A stretch of DNA of 64,000 nt from Streptomyces zagrosensis (GTDB taxonomy: Bacteria > Actinomycetota > Actinomycetes > Streptomycetales > Streptomycetaceae), in contig NZ_JACHJL010000025.1 of the NCBI RefSeq assembly GCF_014203645.1, positions 42,088 to 106,087 on the forward strand. The letters are read 5' to 3'. Each line of letters opens with the position of its first letter. The stretch's first letter is position 1. A model generated the notes under the pieces. The model was not told the DNA's origin and did no database searches. It saw only the letters and a program-made list of their open reading frames with translations. This document shows, piece by piece, positions 26,360 through 36,528 of this stretch. The translations under genes and the position numbers were made by a program.

Positions 26360-28066
26360 GTGAGGACAGCGACCCTGGGACCGGCGGAGCGCGCCACGGC
26401 GCTCGCCCAGTTGGCGGAACGAGAACTGGATGTGCTGGTCATCGGCGCCGGAGTAGTCGGCGCCGGCACCGCACTCGACGCCGCGACCCGCGGCCTGACC
26501 ACCGGCCTCGTCGAGGCGCGCGACTGGGCGGCGGGCACATCGAGCCGATCCAGCAAGCTGATCCACGGGGGGCTGCGCTATCTGGAGATGCTCGACTTCG
26601 CCCTGGTACGCGAGGCGCTGAAGGAGCGCGGGTTGTTGCTGGGGCGGCTCGCGCCGCACCTGGTGAAGCCGGTGCCCTTCCTGTATCCGCTCCAGCACAA
26701 GGGGTGGGAACGGCTGTACGCGGGTTCGGGCGTGGCCCTTTACGACGCCATGTCGGTCTCCTCCGGGCACGGCCGCGGGCTTCCCATGCACCGGCATCTG
26801 TCGCGGGGCCACGCCCTTCGGGTGGCGCCCTGCCTGCGTAAGGACGCACTGGTGGGCGCGTTGCAGTATTACGACGCGCAGATGGACGACGCGCGCTACG
26901 TCACCACCTTGGTACGCACCGCCGCCTCCTACGGTGCCAAGGTGGCCAACCGCGCTCGCGTGGTGGGCTTCCTTCGCGAGGGCGAACGCGTCGTGGGCGC
27001 CCGGGTGTGCGATGTGGTGCAGGGCGGCGAGTTCGATGTGCGGGCCCGGCAGGTGGTCAACGCCACCGGCGTATGGACGGACGACACCCAGGCGATGATC
27101 GGAGAGCGCGGCCAGTTCCACGTCCGCGCATCCAAGGGCATTCACCTCGTCGTACCCAAGGACCGCATCCACTCCACTACCGGGCTGATCCTGCGCACCG
27201 AGAAGAGCGTGCTGTTCGTCATCCCCTGGGGCCGACACTGGATCATCGGCACCACGGACACCGACTGGGACCTGGACAAGGCCCACCCGGCGGCATCCAG
27301 CGCCGACATCGACTATCTGCTCGAACACGTCAACTCGGTCCTCGCCACCCCGCTGACGAGGGACGACGTAGAGGGCGTTTACGCCGGGCTGCGCCCGCTG
27401 CTGGCCGGGGAGTCCGACGCGACCAGCAAGCTCTCGCGCGAGCACACCGTTGCCCACCCGGTGCCGGGCCTGGTCGTCGTCGCGGGTGGCAAGTACACGA
27501 CGTACCGGGTGATGGCCAAGGATGCGGTGGACGAGGCCGTGCACGGGCTCGATCAGCGGGTCGCGGACTGCGTCACCGAGGATGTGCCACTGGTCGGGGC
27601 GGAGGGCTATCACGCGCGCTGGAACGCCCGCGCGGTCATCGCCCGGCGCACCGGGCTGCACGTGGCCCGGGTGGAGCATCTGCTCAACCGGTACGGGTCA
27701 TTGGCCGAGGAGGTCATCGAACTGATCGCGGCCGATCCGCGCCTGGGTGAGCCGCTGCCGGCCGCCGAGGACTATCTGCGGGCCGAGGCCGTCTACGCCG
27801 CTTCGCATGAGGGTGCCCGGCATCTGGACGATGTGCTGACCCGGCGTACCCGCATCTCCATCGAGACCTTCGACCGCGGCACCCGCAGCGCACGCGAGGT
27901 GGCCGAGCTGATGGCACCGGTCCTTGGCTGGGACGCGGGGCAGGTCGAGCGGGAGGTCGAACATTACGCGAAGCGGGTGGAGGCCGAGCGGGAGTCGCAG
28001 CGTCAACCGGACGACCTGACGGCGGACGCCGCCCGGCTGGGCGCGCCGGAGATCCAGCCGCTGTAA
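26360..28066 (+). CDS. glpD: GlpD, aerobic glycerol-3-phosphate dehydrogenase (FAD)
   Basis: 568 residues from GTG 26360, RBS GGGAGG (26349-26354). FAD-binding motif VIGAGVVGAGTALDAATRG, then SSRSSKLIHGGLRYLE, the family signature, and KGIHLVVPKDRI and GGKYTTYR further on. The C-terminal DAO_C domain runs from ~405. It oxidises sn-glycerol-3-phosphate to DHAP and passes electrons to the quinone pool at the membrane. The position before the kinase cluster matches the SCO4774 region as I recall. Confidence 0.96.
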   Translation: MRTATLGPAERATALAQLAERELDVLVIGAGVVGAGTALDAATRGLTTGLVEARDWAAGTSSRSSKLIHGGLRYLEMLDFALVREALKERGLLLGRLAPHLVKPVPFLYPLQHKGWERLYAGSGVALYDAMSVSSGHGRGLPMHRHLSRGHALRVAPCLRKDALVGALQYYDAQMDDARYVTTLVRTAASYGAKVANRARVVGFLREGERVVGARVCDVVQGGEFDVRARQVVNATGVWTDDTQAMIGERGQFHVRASKGIHLVVPKDRIHSTTGLILRTEKSVLFVIPWGRHWIIGTTDTDWDLDKAHPAASSADIDYLLEHVNSVLATPLTRDDVEGVYAGLRPLLAGESDATSKLSREHTVAHPVPGLVVVAGGKYTTYRVMAKDAVDEAVHGLDQRVADCVTEDVPLVGAEGYHARWNARAVIARRTGLHVARVEHLLNRYGSLAEEVIELIAADPRLGEPLPAAEDYLRAEAVYAASHEGARHLDDVLTRRTRISIETFDRGTRSAREVAELMAPVLGWDAGQVEREVEHYAKRVEAERESQRQPDDLTADAARLGAPEIQPL

Positions 28067-28459
28067 CGGCGCGGGGCGCGCGGGCCCCGGGGCGTCCGGT
28101 GACGGGCGTGGCCGTGCGGTGCCAGTGCCGGTGCGGGTGGGGCGTGGGTGGTGTGCGGTGCAGGGCGGCGTGGCCCAGGGGTGGCGCGCGCGGGCGCTCG
28201 TTGGCCGAACGATGGCCGAATTTCTGAGGAACGATGGCGGAATGGCGGGCTCGACGCGACGTCAGGCCCGAGCCGATCGTCCCTGCTGAACCGTCGGTGG
28301 CGGGAAACGATTGGCCATGTCCACATCCCGTATGGTCGCTCGATACTCCCTGACGCGACCGGAGTGAGCTCGTTCGTGCGCTGGGCCGGTACTTCCCCTG
28401 GTCTGTAGATGAGAGACAATGGACGCTCTGCCAGGGTGGGTTGATTGCAGAGGGGACGC
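28067..28459. other. Intergenic region between glpD and first kinase
   Basis: No gene seen. GAGGGG (28450-28455) is the RBS of the kinase. The segment GTAGATGAGAGACAATGG near 28405-28422 is a possible -10 region; no clear -35. Confidence 0.35.
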
Positions 28460-30415
28460 ATGTCGGAGGCGGAGCAGACGCAGGGCAAGACTGGGCGCCT
28501 CCTCGCTGGGCGGTACCGGCTCGGCGAAGTGCTGGGCCGGGGCGGCATGGGCACCGTCTGGCGGGCTCGCGACGAGACGCTGGGCCGCACCGTCGCGGTG
28601 AAGGAACTGCGCTTTCCGTCAAGCGTGGACGAGGACGAAAAGCGGCGTCTGATCACCCGTACGCTACGTGAAGCCAAGGCCATCGCCCGGATTCGTAGCA
28701 GTGGTGCTGTCACGGTGTACGACGTCGTTGACGAGGACGACCGGCCGTGGATCGTGATGGAGTTGATCGAGGGCCGGTCCCTGGCGGACGTGGTACGCGA
28801 CGATGGCGCGCTCAGCCCGCGCCGGGCCGCCGAGGTCGGGCTCGCCGTGCTCGACGTGCTGCGCGCGGCACACCGCGAGGGCATCTTGCACCGCGACGTG
28901 AAGCCATCGAACGTGCTCATCGCCGACGACGGCAGAGTGGTGCTGACCGACTTCGGCATCGCCCAGGTGGAGGGTGACCCGTCCGTCACCTCGACCGGGA
29001 TGCTGGTCGGCGCCCCCTCGTACATCGCGCCCGAGCGGGCCCGCGGCCACAAGCCCGGACCGCCGTCCGACCTGTGGTCGCTCGGCGGCCTGCTCTATGC
29101 GGCGGTCGAAGGCGTCCCCCCGTACGACAAGAGCACGGCCATCGCGACATTGACCGCCGTGATGACCGAGGCGCTCGATCCGCCGAAGAACGCCGGCGTA
29201 CTCGAAGAGGTCATTTACGGGCTGCTGGCCAAGGACCCGGCGCGCCGGCTGGACGACGCGGGTGCGCGGGCGATGCTGACCGCCGCGGTCAACGCGCCAG
29301 ACGACCGGATCGCCCGCCCCGCGGCGCCCATGGAGCCGACTCGCACCATGCCGCTGCCCTCGGCGCCCGGGCCCGTGGCGCCGCACACCACGCGCCCCGT
29401 GCACCGCAGCGAAGCGGCCGGGTCGGCGCGGCCGGCGGGGCGCCCCAGCGGCCTGCTCGGCGGTGGCCGGTCTACGGGCCGTACGGCCGGTGTTGCCGGG
29501 TCCGCCGGTGGCGGGGGTGCCCGGTCCGCACCGCACTCGGACGCGACCACGCCGCCCAGACCGCATGGTGTTCCCGGTGCGCCGCCCGCGTCCGTGCGGG
29601 GTGGCGGCTCACGCGCCTCGATCACGGACGTCGTGCCCAAGCGCACGCTCGTGATCGTCGTGGTCGTCGTGCTGCTCGCCGTGCTCGGCACGGCGATCGC
29701 CCTGGCGCTCAGCGGTGAGGGCGACAAGGGCGAGCAAAGCAAGTCCGGCGCGCGCGCGTCAGCTTCGAGCGGTGCCACCGGTGATGACACGGCAACGGGC
29801 GACGACGAAGGCAAGACCGGAGACGGCGACGCAGGTGACCAGTCGAGCGCTCAGCCCACGGGCGGACAGAACTCCGCTGACCAGGACGACAAAACTGACA
29901 AGGACAGCAAGGACAGTAAGGGCGACAAGAAGAACAGCGGCGTACCCGCTGGGATTCCGCAGGGGTACGAGCCCGTCAGCGACGGCAAGTTCCACTTCGC
30001 CATGACGCTGCCCAAGGGCTGGGAGCGCCGCCCGATACCGGGCTACAGCGGTGGCGGTGTCTACAGCGCGAGCGGCGGATTCCCGCGCGTGCAGGTTGAC
30101 TTCAACGCCAAGCCGCTGCCCAACGCCGCCGAGGCATGGCGCGGCGCGGAGCCCGGCGCGTCCCGCACGATGAAGGGCTACCGCGGCCTTGGCATCCACG
30201 CCGTCACCGACTGGAAGGGCTATCCGACCGTCGCCGACTGGAACTTCGAGCGCGACCAGCGCGGCAAGACGGTCCGAGTGCTCAACCGTGGCTTCAAGGT
30301 CGATGCCAAGCGCGGTTACGCCGTCATGATCACCTGTGAGAAGGGTGCCTGGGCGGAGCGGGAATGCCGCACGCTGCGCGAGGTCGCATTGCGGAGTTTC
30401 GCCCCCAAGGAGTGA
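28460..30415 (+). CDS. Transmembrane Ser/Thr protein kinase (PknB type)
   Basis: 651 residues from ATG 28460. The N-terminal Hanks kinase domain (~19-280) is complete: P-loop GRGGMGTVW, catalytic Lys48, HRD with Asp146, DFG with Asp164, and APE (IAPER). A Pro/Ala/Gly-rich juxtamembrane linker follows, then one TM helix (~residues 394-417, TLVIVVVVVLLAVLG). The extracellular part has a charged linker and a ~150-residue sensor domain beginning near FHFAMTLPKGWERRP. It phosphorylates cytosolic proteins in response to an unknown external signal. First of three clustered kinase-like genes, and the only one with fully canonical motifs. Confidence 0.95.
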   Translation: MSEAEQTQGKTGRLLAGRYRLGEVLGRGGMGTVWRARDETLGRTVAVKELRFPSSVDEDEKRRLITRTLREAKAIARIRSSGAVTVYDVVDEDDRPWIVMELIEGRSLADVVRDDGALSPRRAAEVGLAVLDVLRAAHREGILHRDVKPSNVLIADDGRVVLTDFGIAQVEGDPSVTSTGMLVGAPSYIAPERARGHKPGPPSDLWSLGGLLYAAVEGVPPYDKSTAIATLTAVMTEALDPPKNAGVLEEVIYGLLAKDPARRLDDAGARAMLTAAVNAPDDRIARPAAPMEPTRTMPLPSAPGPVAPHTTRPVHRSEAAGSARPAGRPSGLLGGGRSTGRTAGVAGSAGGGGARSAPHSDATTPPRPHGVPGAPPASVRGGGSRASITDVVPKRTLVIVVVVVLLAVLGTAIALALSGEGDKGEQSKSGARASASSGATGDDTATGDDEGKTGDGDAGDQSSAQPTGGQNSADQDDKTDKDSKDSKGDKKNSGVPAGIPQGYEPVSDGKFHFAMTLPKGWERRPIPGYSGGGVYSASGGFPRVQVDFNAKPLPNAAEAWRGAEPGASRTMKGYRGLGIHAVTDWKGYPTVADWNFERDQRGKTVRVLNRGFKVDAKRGYAVMITCEKGAWAERECRTLREVALRSFAPKE

Positions 30416-30712
30416 AGATCTTCGCACGGGAGGGTGCAGCCCCCCAGCCCCGAGGACTGAGCAGCACCGGGTCGGGACAGAGGCCACATAGCAGCGGTCA
30501 AGTAGTCCGGGACAGACGTCACGTGGTCCGGTAAAGCGGCCATGCGGTCCGAGAGAGACCGAGCGGACTCGGCCGACCAGTCGGCACAAAGCGAGTTGGG
30601 CACGTATCGTGAGAACTCGCGGCCGTAGGTAGCTGTAAAGCGCAAAAAAATGACCGGATTTGACGGTTACGTGCGGTGAGCGTTGGGCGAATCGCGCGCT
30701 TGGGGAGGCGTC

Positions 30713-33706
30713 GTGGACGACTACGCGGGTCGGGTGCTCGCCGACCGCTATCGACTGCCGCTGCCACCCGCCGACGAGTACGAATTCGTGGAGACCCGTG
30801 CTTTCGACACCTACAGCGGCCAGGAAGTGCTGGTCAGGCAGGTGCCGCTGCCCGAGGTCGTCGAAGCGGAGATGGTCGGCGACGGCCCGTCCTACCGGGA
30901 CTCAGGCGCCGGGCCAGCGGGTGGATATGCGGCGCAGGGGGCATATAGCTCATACAGCTCATATGGTTCGTACGGCTCCGATGACGGGCGGCCGGGCGGC
31001 GGGCAGGACACACGCCGCCGGGCGATCCAGGGCAGCGGGCTGGGGGACCCGGCCGTACGACGCGCGATAGACGCGGCCACCGCAGCCGCGCAGGTGCCCG
31101 ACCACCCCCGGCTCGACCAGGTTTTCCATGTCTTCGCCGAGTCCGGCAGCCTGTGGATCGTCAGCGAACTGGTTCCGGCCCGACCGCTGGCCGCGCTGCT
31201 GGCCGAACGGCCGCTCAGCCCGCACCGCGCGGCGGAGGTCGCCGCCGACGTACTGACCGCGCTGCGCGCCCTACACGCGCACGGCTGGACCCACCGCAAC
31301 ATCACCACCCGTACGGTGCTGGTCTGCGACGACGGGCGCGCGATGCTGACCGGCCTGGCGGCCGGCGCGGCCGAGGAGGCGCTCTGCGGCTACGACCCGG
31401 TGCCGGAGGCGCTGCGCGCGGCGCGCGCCCCTCAACCGAGGTCACCGTTCGACGACGCTGGTCTCGACCCGGGCGCCGGGTATGAGACGCCCGAGCCATG
31501 GGCCGGGGGCGGGGCCGGAGCAGGTGACGCCCGGGTGGATGTGGGCGCGGTGCCCTCCCCCCGGCCGGGCACGGGCTCCGATGCGCTACGGGACATCCAC
31601 GCCGACACCGGACCGGGCGCGGGCGGAGGGCTAGCCGCAGGTGGGGGATCAACCGCGGAGCGGCAGGTGGGCGGCGGTGCCGGCCGGGACCTCGCGGCCG
31701 AGCGTGCCGAACGCGAACGCGCACGCGCACGCGAATTCCGCCCCGGCCCCGAACCGGATGCCGCGGCTGCTGGCGCTGGCGCGCTCCCGGCGACTCCGGT
31801 GGTGCGACGCGGCCCAGCGGGCCCCGTTTACCGGAACCAGGAGCCGGCGGGCAGGCTTCCGTTGCCACGTAACGGACACGGTGGTGTCAAGGCGGGGCCC
31901 GCCGCGAGCTTGGGCACAGGTGCGAACGGCGGCCCGGGTAGCGGCGTACGAGCCGGTGATGCGGGTGGCGGCGCGGAGCACGCGGGACAGGGCGCGCCGC
32001 TGCGTGCGCCGCGCGCCGGCGCCATCGCCGCCTACCGCGCCGGAGCGCAAGCCGCCGCGCGCGGGTCCGTCGAGGGCGGACCTGCTGAGGGCGAACCCGT
32101 CAAGGACGGACCCGCCGAGGCGCCACAAACTCACGTGCGCGCCACTGGCTCTCACGCCACCGGCCCAGGCGCCACCGGCCCCTACGCCGCAGAACCCGCC
32201 GACGAGCACACCGACGAGCACACCGAACGGGCCGGCCAGGACTGGTCCAGCGACGACCCGCCGCGCGAGCACTGGGCCGACGACGGCCGGGAGCTTGCCG
32301 ACACGCCGCCACTCGGCGCGGCCGGTGGTGGTAGTGACGCGGGAGGTTACCGCGGGCCCGACTCCGCGCTCGCGGCCGAGCGGGCACGGCAGGCACGCAT
32401 CGTCGTGGTCGGCGCGATCACCGAGCGCTGGGCGCCCGAGCAGGCGGGCCCGGTCTACGAGAACTGGCGCCTCGCGCCCCCCGTTGGCCCCGCGGCCGAC
32501 CTCTGGGCCGTTGGCGCGCTGCTGTTCCGCGCGGTGCAGGGCCATGCGCCCTACCCGGAGGAGAACGCGGCGGAGCTCGTACAACTGGTGTGCGCCGAGC
32601 CGCCCGCATACGCCGAAGAGTGCGGCGCGTTGCGGCCCGTGGTCGAGTCGCTGATGCGGCAGGACCCCACCGAGCGGCCGGACTTCGAAGAGTTGCGCGG
32701 CTGGCTGCGGTCGCTCATCAGGTCCGCGCCCGAGCCCGACGTCGGCAGCCGCACGGTCATGGTGCCCCCCACCGGGCCGAGCGGCCCCGCCGACCCTCAG
32801 CGGCTGCCCATACTGCGCCGCCGCGGCGAACTGGTGCGCCGCCGGCGCCAGGCCGCGACCCTGCACGGGCGGCACCGGCACAAGAGGGGCAAGCTACCGC
32901 GCGTACCGCGACAACACCACGAGCACCAGGAGCCGCCACCCCGCCAGGAGAAACACCTGCGTCTTGAGTCCCACGAAGCCGCTGCGCCACGCGGGGCGGG
33001 TGAGCGCGGCCCCCGCAACCTCGGCCGGTGGCTCGTGGTGCTGGTCCTGCTGATGCTGGCGGCTGCGGTGCTGTACGCGATGGTGTTCATGCCCGAGGCC
33101 AAGAAGGACGAGGGCGCGGGCCGCGGCGACTCGGTCAGCTCGGGCAGCGGCACCCCGCAACGGACGGTCGGGGCCGGCGATGGCAAGGGTGCTGGCAACG
33201 CGGAGGGCAAGAACGGCGATCGGCAGCCGCAGTCCACGGACCCGACCGGGCTCGCCAAGGGCTTTGCGCTGCGCAAGGACCCCGAGGGCTTCCAACTCGC
33301 CGTGTCCGATGGCTGGCAGCGCCGACAGCCCAACGGCCGGGGCCAGATCCGCTATCTGGGCAACGACTGCGAGCTCATCGTCGTACCGGGCCGGGACAAG
33401 GTCGCCGAGTACGGCAGCGACCCGATGAAGTACCAGCAGGTCCTGGAACCGGAACTCGCCCCCTTCCGCAACTCCGAATGGGCATCGGCCACCGGGCTGC
33501 GCCGAATCGATGTGGGCGAGACAGCGATGGCCGAAGGCGCCTTCGGCTGGAACGACAGCAGCGGTCGCAAGGCGTATGCCCGTAACCTCGCCATGATCAT
33601 CCAAAACCGCTACCACATCGTCCAGGTCATCGGACCGGACAACCAACGCCGTGCGGTGGACCGCTACTTCGACCAAGCGTCGGCCAGCTACCGCTCCACC
33701 CGCTGA
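30713..33706 (+). CDS. Membrane-anchored pseudokinase with large internal insertion
   Basis: 997 residues from GTG 30713 (RBS GGGGAGG 30702-30708). The kinase fold is recognisable (LWIVSELVPARPLAALL; YENWRLAPPVGPAADLWAVGALLFRAVQGHAPYPEE) but active-site residues are lost. No glycine loop or VAIK Lys is seen, HRD is H194-R-N196, and DFG is replaced by T213-G214-L215. Between the lobes, in place of the activation segment, is about 320 residues of Gly/Ala/Pro-rich low complexity (~240-560). One TM helix (~772-793) and an external domain similar to that of the first kinase follow. Probably a signalling scaffold or allosteric partner of the adjacent kinases. It converges on the next gene with a 2-bp gap. 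Confidence 0.9.
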   Translation: MDDYAGRVLADRYRLPLPPADEYEFVETRAFDTYSGQEVLVRQVPLPEVVEAEMVGDGPSYRDSGAGPAGGYAAQGAYSSYSSYGSYGSDDGRPGGGQDTRRRAIQGSGLGDPAVRRAIDAATAAAQVPDHPRLDQVFHVFAESGSLWIVSELVPARPLAALLAERPLSPHRAAEVAADVLTALRALHAHGWTHRNITTRTVLVCDDGRAMLTGLAAGAAEEALCGYDPVPEALRAARAPQPRSPFDDAGLDPGAGYETPEPWAGGGAGAGDARVDVGAVPSPRPGTGSDALRDIHADTGPGAGGGLAAGGGSTAERQVGGGAGRDLAAERAERERARAREFRPGPEPDAAAAGAGALPATPVVRRGPAGPVYRNQEPAGRLPLPRNGHGGVKAGPAASLGTGANGGPGSGVRAGDAGGGAEHAGQGAPLRAPRAGAIAAYRAGAQAAARGSVEGGPAEGEPVKDGPAEAPQTHVRATGSHATGPGATGPYAAEPADEHTDEHTERAGQDWSSDDPPREHWADDGRELADTPPLGAAGGGSDAGGYRGPDSALAAERARQARIVVVGAITERWAPEQAGPVYENWRLAPPVGPAADLWAVGALLFRAVQGHAPYPEENAAELVQLVCAEPPAYAEECGALRPVVESLMRQDPTERPDFEELRGWLRSLIRSAPEPDVGSRTVMVPPTGPSGPADPQRLPILRRRGELVRRRRQAATLHGRHRHKRGKLPRVPRQHHEHQEPPPRQEKHLRLESHEAAAPRGAGERGPRNLGRWLVVLVLLMLAAAVLYAMVFMPEAKKDEGAGRGDSVSSGSGTPQRTVGAGDGKGAGNAEGKNGDRQPQSTDPTGLAKGFALRKDPEGFQLAVSDGWQRRQPNGRGQIRYLGNDCELIVVPGRDKVAEYGSDPMKYQQVLEPELAPFRNSEWASATGLRRIDVGETAMAEGAFGWNDSSGRKAYARNLAMIIQNRYHIVQVIGPDNQRRAVDRYFDQASASYRSTR

Positions 33707-33708
33707 GG

Positions 33709-36528
33709 TCAATCGTCCTTCGGCGTCGCGTCGGGGCCCGGTGTGACGCCGGTACTTGGTGTCGTGTTGGCACCCGGTGTGGTGTTGGTCGTCGGTGTGG
33801 CGTTGGCGGTTGGCGTGGCGTTGGTAGTTGGCGCGGAAGAAGGCGTGGGTGTGACAGGGGGCTCGGATGCGGCAGGGGTGCCTGGTGAGGCGGTTGCGTC
33901 CGGCGGGGTGTCGATACGGAGTTGAGCGCGGCCGATGTCGAACATCTTGTCCTGTTCTGCCCGGTGCGCGGTGGTGTCTGTAGTGCCTGTGGTGGCTGTG
34001 GTGGCTGTGGTGTCTACGAAGAACTGGTAAACGCGGTGATCGGCGCCGGGGACGAACAGTTCAACGCGGCGGCGTATCTCCTTCTTCCCCCGCCAGCGGT
34101 AGTCGAGCTCGATCCAACGGGCCTGCGCGCCGTACCAGTCGATGGAGTGCCTGCGGGTGTGCACGTCCTCCATGGAGGAGTCCTTGGTCGTGCGGTACCA
34201 GGTGATCTGCTTCTCCGATGCCTCGGCCGCCGTCGCGCCCAGGCCGGTGTCGCGCTTGAGGCCGATGGTGAAGGCGCCCTTGTCGCCCCCGGTCCAGTTG
34301 GCCTCGGTGTCGTTCTTGTCCCCGAGCCGGTAGCCGTTCGGCAGTGGCACCGACGCGGTCAGCGGCTCGTGAGCTTGCAGTCGCCAACCGGCGGGCAGCG
34401 CCGGGCGCCCGGGTTGGGCCGATGGGGCCGTGGGGGTGGGCGTCGGCGCACCGGTGGGACTGGAGCTCGCCGTGCTGGAGGGCTCGGCGCTGGCCGCCGG
34501 TGGCGCGGTGGCCGCATCGTCGCTTAGCGGCCCCTGGATGAGGAAGACGCCCGCTCCAACGACCAGTACCAGCGCCCCCAGCGCGCCCAAGGCGACCTTG
34601 GGTCGGACGCTGCCCAGCGGTCCGCGCTTGCCGGCCCCCGCACCACCGTCGCCCGGTGTCGCAGCGTCGCCCACCGCCCGGCCGGTGCGAGCGCTCGGGT
34701 ACGGCGCCGGGCCGCTCGCGCTGACAGGCCCGCCCGCACCCGTACGGCCCGACGCGGGCATCGGCACGGCCGCAGGCAGCGCGCCGGGAAGCGCCACACT
34801 CGGGTGGCTCACTTTCGGGTGGCCCATGCTCGGGCGGCCAGTTCCGAGGGCGGGGGAGGCGTCCGGTGGCCCGGCCGTGCGGCCACCACTCGCGACCGGT
34901 GCATCGGACGCGGGCCTGCCGAGCCGGGGCCCGCCGGGCGCATCGGGTGCCGCGGGCCCGCCGTGGGCGTCGGGGCAGCCCGGGGCTGGGGGACCGCCGT
35001 CGTCTGTTGGCTGGCCGGTTGGTTGCTGCTGGCCGGGGTGCGGGGACTGGCTGGGCTGATGGGACTGATGGGACTGGCTGGGTTGGTGGGTTGGGCTGGG
35101 CTGGTCGGTGGTTCGGTGGGGGTGGTTCTGGGCCGGCAGGGGGCGGGTGGCCTCCGGGCCCGGTTTCGGCTCGGGGCTGCCGCGGTCCAGGGCGCGGAGT
35201 TGCAAGGTGTCCATGGACGAGGGGCTGCCGGCCTGCCGCGCCCCGGGCGCGGCAGCCCGGGGCGCGGAGGCCCGCTGCGCGCCGGTCGCCCGCTGGGGCG
35301 GCTCGGCCGCTCCCGTCTCCGGGGCCCGCGGCGGCACCGGCCCGGTCGGCGCGCCTCCCGGTGGGCCGGCTTCCGCTTCCGCTGCCGCTGGCAAGGCCGT
35401 CTGCGATCGCGCAGCCGACAGGGCCGACGACGCGGGCGGGGCGAGGGCGGCCGCGACCGTCCGCAAAGCCGCCTCGACCTCCTCGGCGCCGGGCCTGGCC
35501 GCCGGTTCCCTGGCCAGCAACCGTCCGACCAGTTCCGTCAACGGTCCGGTCCGCACCGGCGGACGAGGCTGCGCACCGAGCACCGCCGCCAGCGTTGCGG
35601 CCTGGGTGTCGCGGCGGTACGGGGTGACGCCCTCCAACGCGAGGTAGAGGACGACGCCGAGCGCCCACAGGTCGGCGGCCGGCTCCGGTGCGGCCGATGT
35701 GCCCCCTAGCCGCTCGGGGGCGATGAACTGCACCGCATCGATGGCAGCCCGGCCGTCCGCCGATGCGGCGTACCCGGCGGGCTCTTGTCCCCCCGCTTCC
35801 TTATCCTCCGCCGTGCCCTCGCGCCCCACCGCGCCCAGCCGCGCCGGCGCACCGGCCCCCGGCATCGCTTGGTCCACCGCGTGCACCATGCCGAAGTCGG
35901 TCAGCACGACCCGTCCCGCTCCGACGACCTCGACCTCCGGGCCCGTATCGGCTCCGGCTCCTACTCCGACCCCTGTTCCCGCTTCGGCGTTCGGGCGGAC
36001 CATCGCGGGCGCCGTTCTGCCGCGTCCGAGCAGGATGTTGCCGGGCGTGACGTCTCCGTGGGTGATGCCTGCCGTGTGCGCGGCGCGTAGTGCGCTCGCC
36101 ACCGCGAGCCCGATGTGGGCGACCTGGCGTACGCCAAGCGTGGCCCGCCGCAATGTCGCCGCGAGCGAGTCGCCGCGTATCAGCTCCATCACGACCCACG
36201 GGCGGCCCTCCACGGTCAGCACGTCGTGGACGGTGATGACGCAGGGGTGCTCGATGCGCGTCGCGGCGCGTACCGCGTGCCGCAACGCGTCGTAGGCCCG
36301 CGCGCGCTCAGTGGCGGGGAGCGTGGCGGGCAGCCGAGGCTCCTTGACGGCGACCTCGCGGCCTACGAGTTCGTCGGTCGCCTGCCACACGGTCCCCAGC
36401 GCGCCATCGCCGAGATGATCGCCGAGCCGGTAGCGCCCGGCCAGTAGGCCCTGATGGCGAGGTCGCTCCGGCCCCCGGCCTGGCCCTCGCCCCGCGGCCT
36501 GCCCGCTCGGCGGCTGCTCCCCCGACAT
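33709..36528 (-). CDS. Transmembrane Ser/Thr protein kinase with repeat tail
   Basis: 939 residues from ATG 36528, preceded by GGGGAGGACGCG; further upstream ATGs lack an RBS. Kinase domain ~34-320: loop GDGALGTVW, K62, HGD with D159 in place of HRD, DFG with D211, and IAPER. The HGD form loses the Arg that normally contacts the activation loop, so regulation may not need loop phosphorylation. A ~300-residue Pro/Gly/His-rich linker, a TM helix (~645-667) and an external domain with PLPNGYRLG follow. The external domain contains a TTATTATTGTTDTT repeat, and the C-terminus ends in hexapeptide repeats such as NATPTA. Antiparallel to the other two kinases. Confidence 0.92.
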   Translation of the reverse strand: MSGEQPPSGQAAGRGPGRGPERPRHQGLLAGRYRLGDHLGDGALGTVWQATDELVGREVAVKEPRLPATLPATERARAYDALRHAVRAATRIEHPCVITVHDVLTVEGRPWVVMELIRGDSLAATLRRATLGVRQVAHIGLAVASALRAAHTAGITHGDVTPGNILLGRGRTAPAMVRPNAEAGTGVGVGAGADTGPEVEVVGAGRVVLTDFGMVHAVDQAMPGAGAPARLGAVGREGTAEDKEAGGQEPAGYAASADGRAAIDAVQFIAPERLGGTSAAPEPAADLWALGVVLYLALEGVTPYRRDTQAATLAAVLGAQPRPPVRTGPLTELVGRLLAREPAARPGAEEVEAALRTVAAALAPPASSALSAARSQTALPAAAEAEAGPPGGAPTGPVPPRAPETGAAEPPQRATGAQRASAPRAAAPGARQAGSPSSMDTLQLRALDRGSPEPKPGPEATRPLPAQNHPHRTTDQPSPTHQPSQSHQSHQPSQSPHPGQQQPTGQPTDDGGPPAPGCPDAHGGPAAPDAPGGPRLGRPASDAPVASGGRTAGPPDASPALGTGRPSMGHPKVSHPSVALPGALPAAVPMPASGRTGAGGPVSASGPAPYPSARTGRAVGDAATPGDGGAGAGKRGPLGSVRPKVALGALGALVLVVGAGVFLIQGPLSDDAATAPPAASAEPSSTASSSPTGAPTPTPTAPSAQPGRPALPAGWRLQAHEPLTASVPLPNGYRLGDKNDTEANWTGGDKGAFTIGLKRDTGLGATAAEASEKQITWYRTTKDSSMEDVHTRRHSIDWYGAQARWIELDYRWRGKKEIRRRVELFVPGADHRVYQFFVDTTATTATTGTTDTTAHRAEQDKMFDIGRAQLRIDTPPDATASPGTPAASEPPVTPTPSSAPTTNATPTANATPTTNTTPGANTTPSTGVTPGPDATPKDD
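33715..33822 (-). repeat. 18-bp (hexapeptide) tandem repeat at the end of the third kinase
   Basis: About six degenerate units encode NATPTA, NATPTT, NTTPGA, NTTPST, GVTPGP and DATPKD, placing a Thr/Pro stalk at the extracellular C-terminus. Confidence 0.8.
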
